Origin: Sialis fuliginosa
Lineage: Eukaryota; Arthropoda; Insecta; Megaloptera; Sialidae
DNA: 64,000 bases
Direction: 5' to 3'
Assembly: GCA_961205875.1 (NCBI GenBank)
Contig: OY540819.1
Coordinates: 6,326,501-6,390,500 of the forward strand
Positions 60,630 to 64,000 of the stretch are shown piece after piece. Numbering within the stretch: position 1 is the stretch's first letter; each line of letters opens with the position of its first letter. The translations under genes were made by a program, and so were the position numbers. The notes under the pieces were generated by a model that did no database searches, was not told the origin of the DNA, and saw only the letters and a list, made by a program, of their open reading frames with translations.

Positions 60630-62195
60630 ACATGTGTCCTTGATTTTTTTTTTATACATTTTATTAAAAAATATAATTTATATTATATCTTGCCTAATTA
60701 TACAGTATACACCAGAGGTTCCCAAAATGATCTGTATATAATTACCGCAGGAATTCTGTCTGCGTATATACAATAATATTAAGACTTTTAATTATTGATA
60801 TAATATCATAAACGATAAATTATGGAACTAATTCTAATTCAGTATCACACATTGTTATATAAGTATTTAAAATACAATTACATAATTGTTGGAACATTTA
60901 GAAACAATTAGCGGAGACAACATGCCATTACCTGGTTACGTAATAAACAAAATGCCGCCATATAAACGCAACAGTTTACTAGTTTTTGCGGATATTTCGT
61001 TAAAGATTGGAAAAGTTTTAAACAATGTATTATCTATTCACATTGACGCACATTGCTAGTTACGTCTATTGTTTTGTTTTGATGAAACAAATGACTATGC
61101 AAATGAATGAGAACACACTATATGCTGTTTCATACGAATGAGTTGTGTGCAGAAGAAAGCTACTGTGCAAATATAATCTGTAATAAAATAAGCATGATAA
61201 TAAAATTGAATTTCTCAAGGAAAATAATAGTTTTGAAGTGATTTCCTTTTGATTTTCATTCAAAATGGAGAAGAAGTAAGCACTTGTATGTCTAAGCATT
61301 CTTAACTCTATTTACAAAAAAAATCATAGTTAACCAAATATCTTATATATGTATGTATAGAGTCGCATGCAGAAGTGATCGACCAGTTTTAATTTAAAAA
61401 CATTTCTCCATGTACCAAATAAAGTCATATCTTTTGAAACTCATTTGCTAGATAAAAAAAGTACTCTTCGTTTATAGTACTCATATATATTTGTGCGATT
61501 AAATTATTTTGTAATCTATTGAAAATTAATTAATTAAATTTTGTCGTAATAAATATTTGATATTCCGAATTTTAGTATTTAAATATGTTAAACTTGATAT
61601 AAAATTAATTCATAAAATTGACGTATATTTGTGTTTTTATTTAAAATGATGTAACTATATAAGCTCCACCCAAGAAAAAGATATTCGATAATGTTTGTTT
61701 TAATATTTTGGAATCTGTTGTAGGTGATTCTGACCTTTACGGTGGCAGACGACTTCTGAAATCTATAGTACATTATCAAAACATTTTTTAGATGTAAGAA
61801 CACGCTTCGAGTAAATTAAAGGATCAAGATATTCGTACAAAAAATATATTATTGAAAATATAAAAGTATACAAAAAAATGCAAAATTATTTGTTCGCTAA
61901 ATCTCTGAAAATTACTAAATTTTTATTTTATCATTGTCAGTATTTAATTTTAATGTATTGACATGCCCTTCACTAAAATTACAACTATGATAAATTATCC
62001 AATTCAAGTGACATCAAACAAACAGATTATTTCTGTTAGTCCAAACGGTAAAAATACAAAAAACAAAAACGTATAAAATACCGTATGCTTAGTTACATAA
62101 CAAACCAACTTCATCGTTGCTACAAATATGACCCGATAATTACTACTGTGCTATTATTATTCATGTATATAAAACTACACTTTTTGTAATACGTG
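60630..62195. other. AT-rich spacer
   Basis: No gene, repeat pair or RNA recognised. Confidence 0.5.
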
Positions 62196-62199
62196 GAGG

Positions 62200-62420
62200 C
62201 CTAAGGCCCGGATCCTACCCCCACTGGCCGTCACCGTGAAAGCCTTCAGAGTGTCTGCCTCTCTTCCGGCAATCGATCCCCCTTCTTTGCCGCGGCCCAA
62301 TTCTTTCACCACGCTTGACGGACCCTTATCTTCTTTTCTGCTACCGTCTCTCCCCGCTCTCCTCTACAGAAAGCGTTTTGTTGGGCAGATTTACACGTGC
62401 AAGTACCGCATGAATGAAAA
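62200..62420. other. Pyrimidine-rich GC island
   Basis: The plus strand is strongly C/T-rich ('tctctccccgctctcctcta') with CpGs ('tgccgcggccc'). It is not repetitive in the window. A 71-codon frame crosses it without a motif. Possible regulatory or leader sequence; similar in style to 63540-63725. Confidence 0.25.
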
Positions 62421-62618
62421 TGTTACAATTATTAGTATGTGTTTTAAATAGAATGGAATTTAATTTTTTGCTTTAGTTAGTTATTTAATTTTAAAAGCTC
62501 TTTAAGTAACGAAAGTAGAAAATTTCAAACCTGAAAAAGGAATTAATAAAACTTTTCATGGATGGACGAAAGTCTAAAAGCAACTAATTAATTTGATTTC
62601 TTAAAAAAAACGTTAATG

Positions 62619-62987
62619 CAGTGGCGTAGATAGAATGGGGGGATCAATTCCCCCCATGAGTTTACTTCGTGAGAAAACTCAAAGACATTTTTTTAAACTC
62701 TTCTAGTATGAACAAAATCAATTTTTTTTAAAATGCGATAGTTAGTACGAAAAGAGTCTAATAGAATTTTATTTTCAGTTTTTTAGTCGGTTTTAAAAAG
62801 GCAAATTAATTTTTTTTAAACGTTTCTTTATATTTTTTATTATACATACATGAAATGTACTGTATAATAAAGTATAGTAATCATGAAAAAAATCGAACTC
62901 GATATTTTAACGAAATTACACGTATATGAGATTAAATACTAAGACATACCCCCTTCCTCCCATCGCAAAAAGCTATCTACGCCACTG
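62619..62987. mobile_element. hAT-type MITE (CAGTGGCGTAGATAG family)
   Basis: The element is 369 bp with perfect 15-bp terminal inverted repeats CAGTGGCGTAGATAG. Perfect 8-bp direct repeats CGTTAATG flank it (62611-62618 and 62988-62995). The subterminal 'ccccccatgagttta' is shared with 31274-31538. Non-coding and probably recent. Confidence 0.9.
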
Positions 62988-63077
62988 CGTTAATGTAATA
63001 CTCAATTATGCATAATTTAATGATTTTTTATGCTTTTGAAATCATAAAAAATCATTAAATTCGAATAAAGAAAAAGA

Positions 63078-63417
63078 TTAGATTTACGTAGATCTAAATT
63101 TTGGAATAGATATACGGAAGTTTAAGTAAATCTACTAGACTTTATTGGATCTACTCGGGAAAATATAGAGAGCTCTGAAGAGATCTCTGTAGATCTGCAT
63201 TTTGGGATAGATCTACGTAAATCTTCTTAAATCAACGTAGATCTACATAGATTTACGTAGTTCTGTGTAGATTTACGGAGATGTACATAGATCTAAAAAC
63301 CAAAGATGGCCAAATTAAATTTTTGATCTACGTTTATTTACATAGTTAGATCTAAGTAGATCTATTCTAATCGACGAATCTAATTTGATAAACTTAGATC
63401 TAATCTATTTTTCCCGG
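63078..63417. mobile_element. AGATCT-rich foldback MITE
   Basis: The main body runs from 'ctcgggaaaatatagagag' (63153) to 'taatctatttttcccgga' (63417). It is packed with 'gtagatct' and 'agatctac' words. A partial related block precedes it (63078-63150). It belongs with 29522-29850 and 33475-34175. Non-coding. Confidence 0.6.
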
Positions 63418-63539
63418 ATGAGGACCGCAAAATAACTAATATTCTGAGGTTATAGGAAAAATTCCACAAAAAAGTAGATACTAGATGTAATCATGTGAAA
63501 ATTAAAGTTAGTTGTTTTGGTTTCTGAACAGCTGTAATT

Positions 63540-63730
63540 TTCCTCCACAGCAGACAAACTATAATGAAACAACAATCTTATCATTAATTCTTCCAAGACG
63601 ACCATGTAAACCCGACCCTATCTTCTTCTCTGCCGTCTTCCCTTGCTCGTTGCTCGCCCCCGCCTGCGCACTTCGCCGCGCTATACTTCATCCGGGAGCG
63701 TCGCCGTTCTTTAGTTACCTCTACCCACAA
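63540..63730. other. GC-rich pyrimidine-biased island
   Basis: The plus strand is C/T-rich with CpGs ('cgcacttcgccgcgctatac'). Apparently unique, with a 73-codon frame lacking motifs. Possible promoter-proximal or enhancer sequence near the window edge. Confidence 0.25.
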
Positions 63731-64000
63731 TGAGTTTCTTTGTTTGATTGTTTCTTATACCTACTACGAAAGCCGGGGTATACTCCCTGATTGTACTACT
63801 ACATGTTGATTTTTTTCCACTTTGTTGCCATGTTTACTTGCGTGTATGTGTGTGTCTTGAGAATTTCCTTTGCTGGTATTTTTTGTTACGGATGATTCGG
63901 CTTATTGTTAACGAAACGATTGAGGTTTCTTTTTATTTAATTTTTAACAGGTTATGGTTTTGGTATACTTTGGAGATTTGGATTTGATTGAGGATGAATA

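Noticed and set aside
60364..60741. The longest open frame in the window (125 codons, plus strand)
   Set aside because: It is hydrophobic because of AT-rich codons, has no domain, and runs through a Helitron-like hairpin fragment at 60595-60625.
1..64000. tRNA, rRNA or snRNA genes
   Set aside because: I scanned by eye for tRNA B-box-like GGTTCGAATCC words and found only the hAT end at about 22579 (ggttcgaagccc), which lacks a tRNA context. A covariance search was not possible.

Overview
The window looks like nuclear DNA of an insect, most probably a moth or butterfly. It is strongly AT-rich, carries no bacterial-style operons, and is packed with short non-autonomous transposons. Several match repeat types I associate with Lepidoptera: Helitron-like ends with a GC hairpin followed by CTAG and a T, repeats containing runs of the CAGACAGA/GTCTGTCT type, and a repeat beginning GGGTTCCG. 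The species cannot be named from the sequence.

I recognise no protein-coding gene. The longest open frames are about 60-125 codons, show no family motif, and mostly lie in AT-rich spacers, in repeats, or in small GC-rich islands. This is best read as an intergenic desert or one very large intron. No tRNA, rRNA or CRISPR array was recognised.

Layout. 1-7 kb: AT-rich spacer, one MITE (1186-1499), a cluster of CRE-like sites (2124-2324), and a non-repetitive possible enhancer (5560-5830). 7-8.5 kb: two hAT-type MITEs with perfect 8-bp duplications, one nested in a Helitron-like repeat. 13.8-18.6 kb: Helitron-like and other repeats, plus a 135-bp-arm inverted repeat carrying two hammerhead-like ribozyme motifs (15760-16052). 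19-31.6 kb: a dense run of TIR elements (19644, 20461, 22212, 23941, 25367, 27778, 28445, 29522, 30609, 31274). 33.5-34.2 kb: a near-perfect 304-bp-arm palindrome. 34.8-48.8 kb: Helitron-like copies, decayed hammerhead-like motifs, a G-rich tract and another hAT MITE. 53.2-55.8 kb: a 2.55-kb Foldback-type element with 9-bp target duplications, tandem-repeat arms, and a hAT MITE nested in its centre. 58-64 kb: more TIR elements and several GC-rich islands, one with a perfect palindromic RFX X-box.

The biology here is mostly mobile-element biology. At least six hAT-type insertions keep readable 8-bp target duplications, which suggests fairly recent activity. Many elements are foldback or hairpin structures. 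The most unusual items are the Foldback element, the paired hammerhead-like motifs, and a family of AGATCT-rich foldback MITEs. Candidate regulatory sequence is confined to short GC-richer, apparently unique islands between repeats; its function is inference only. Family assignments rest on visual comparison of termini and target duplications; no database search was possible.
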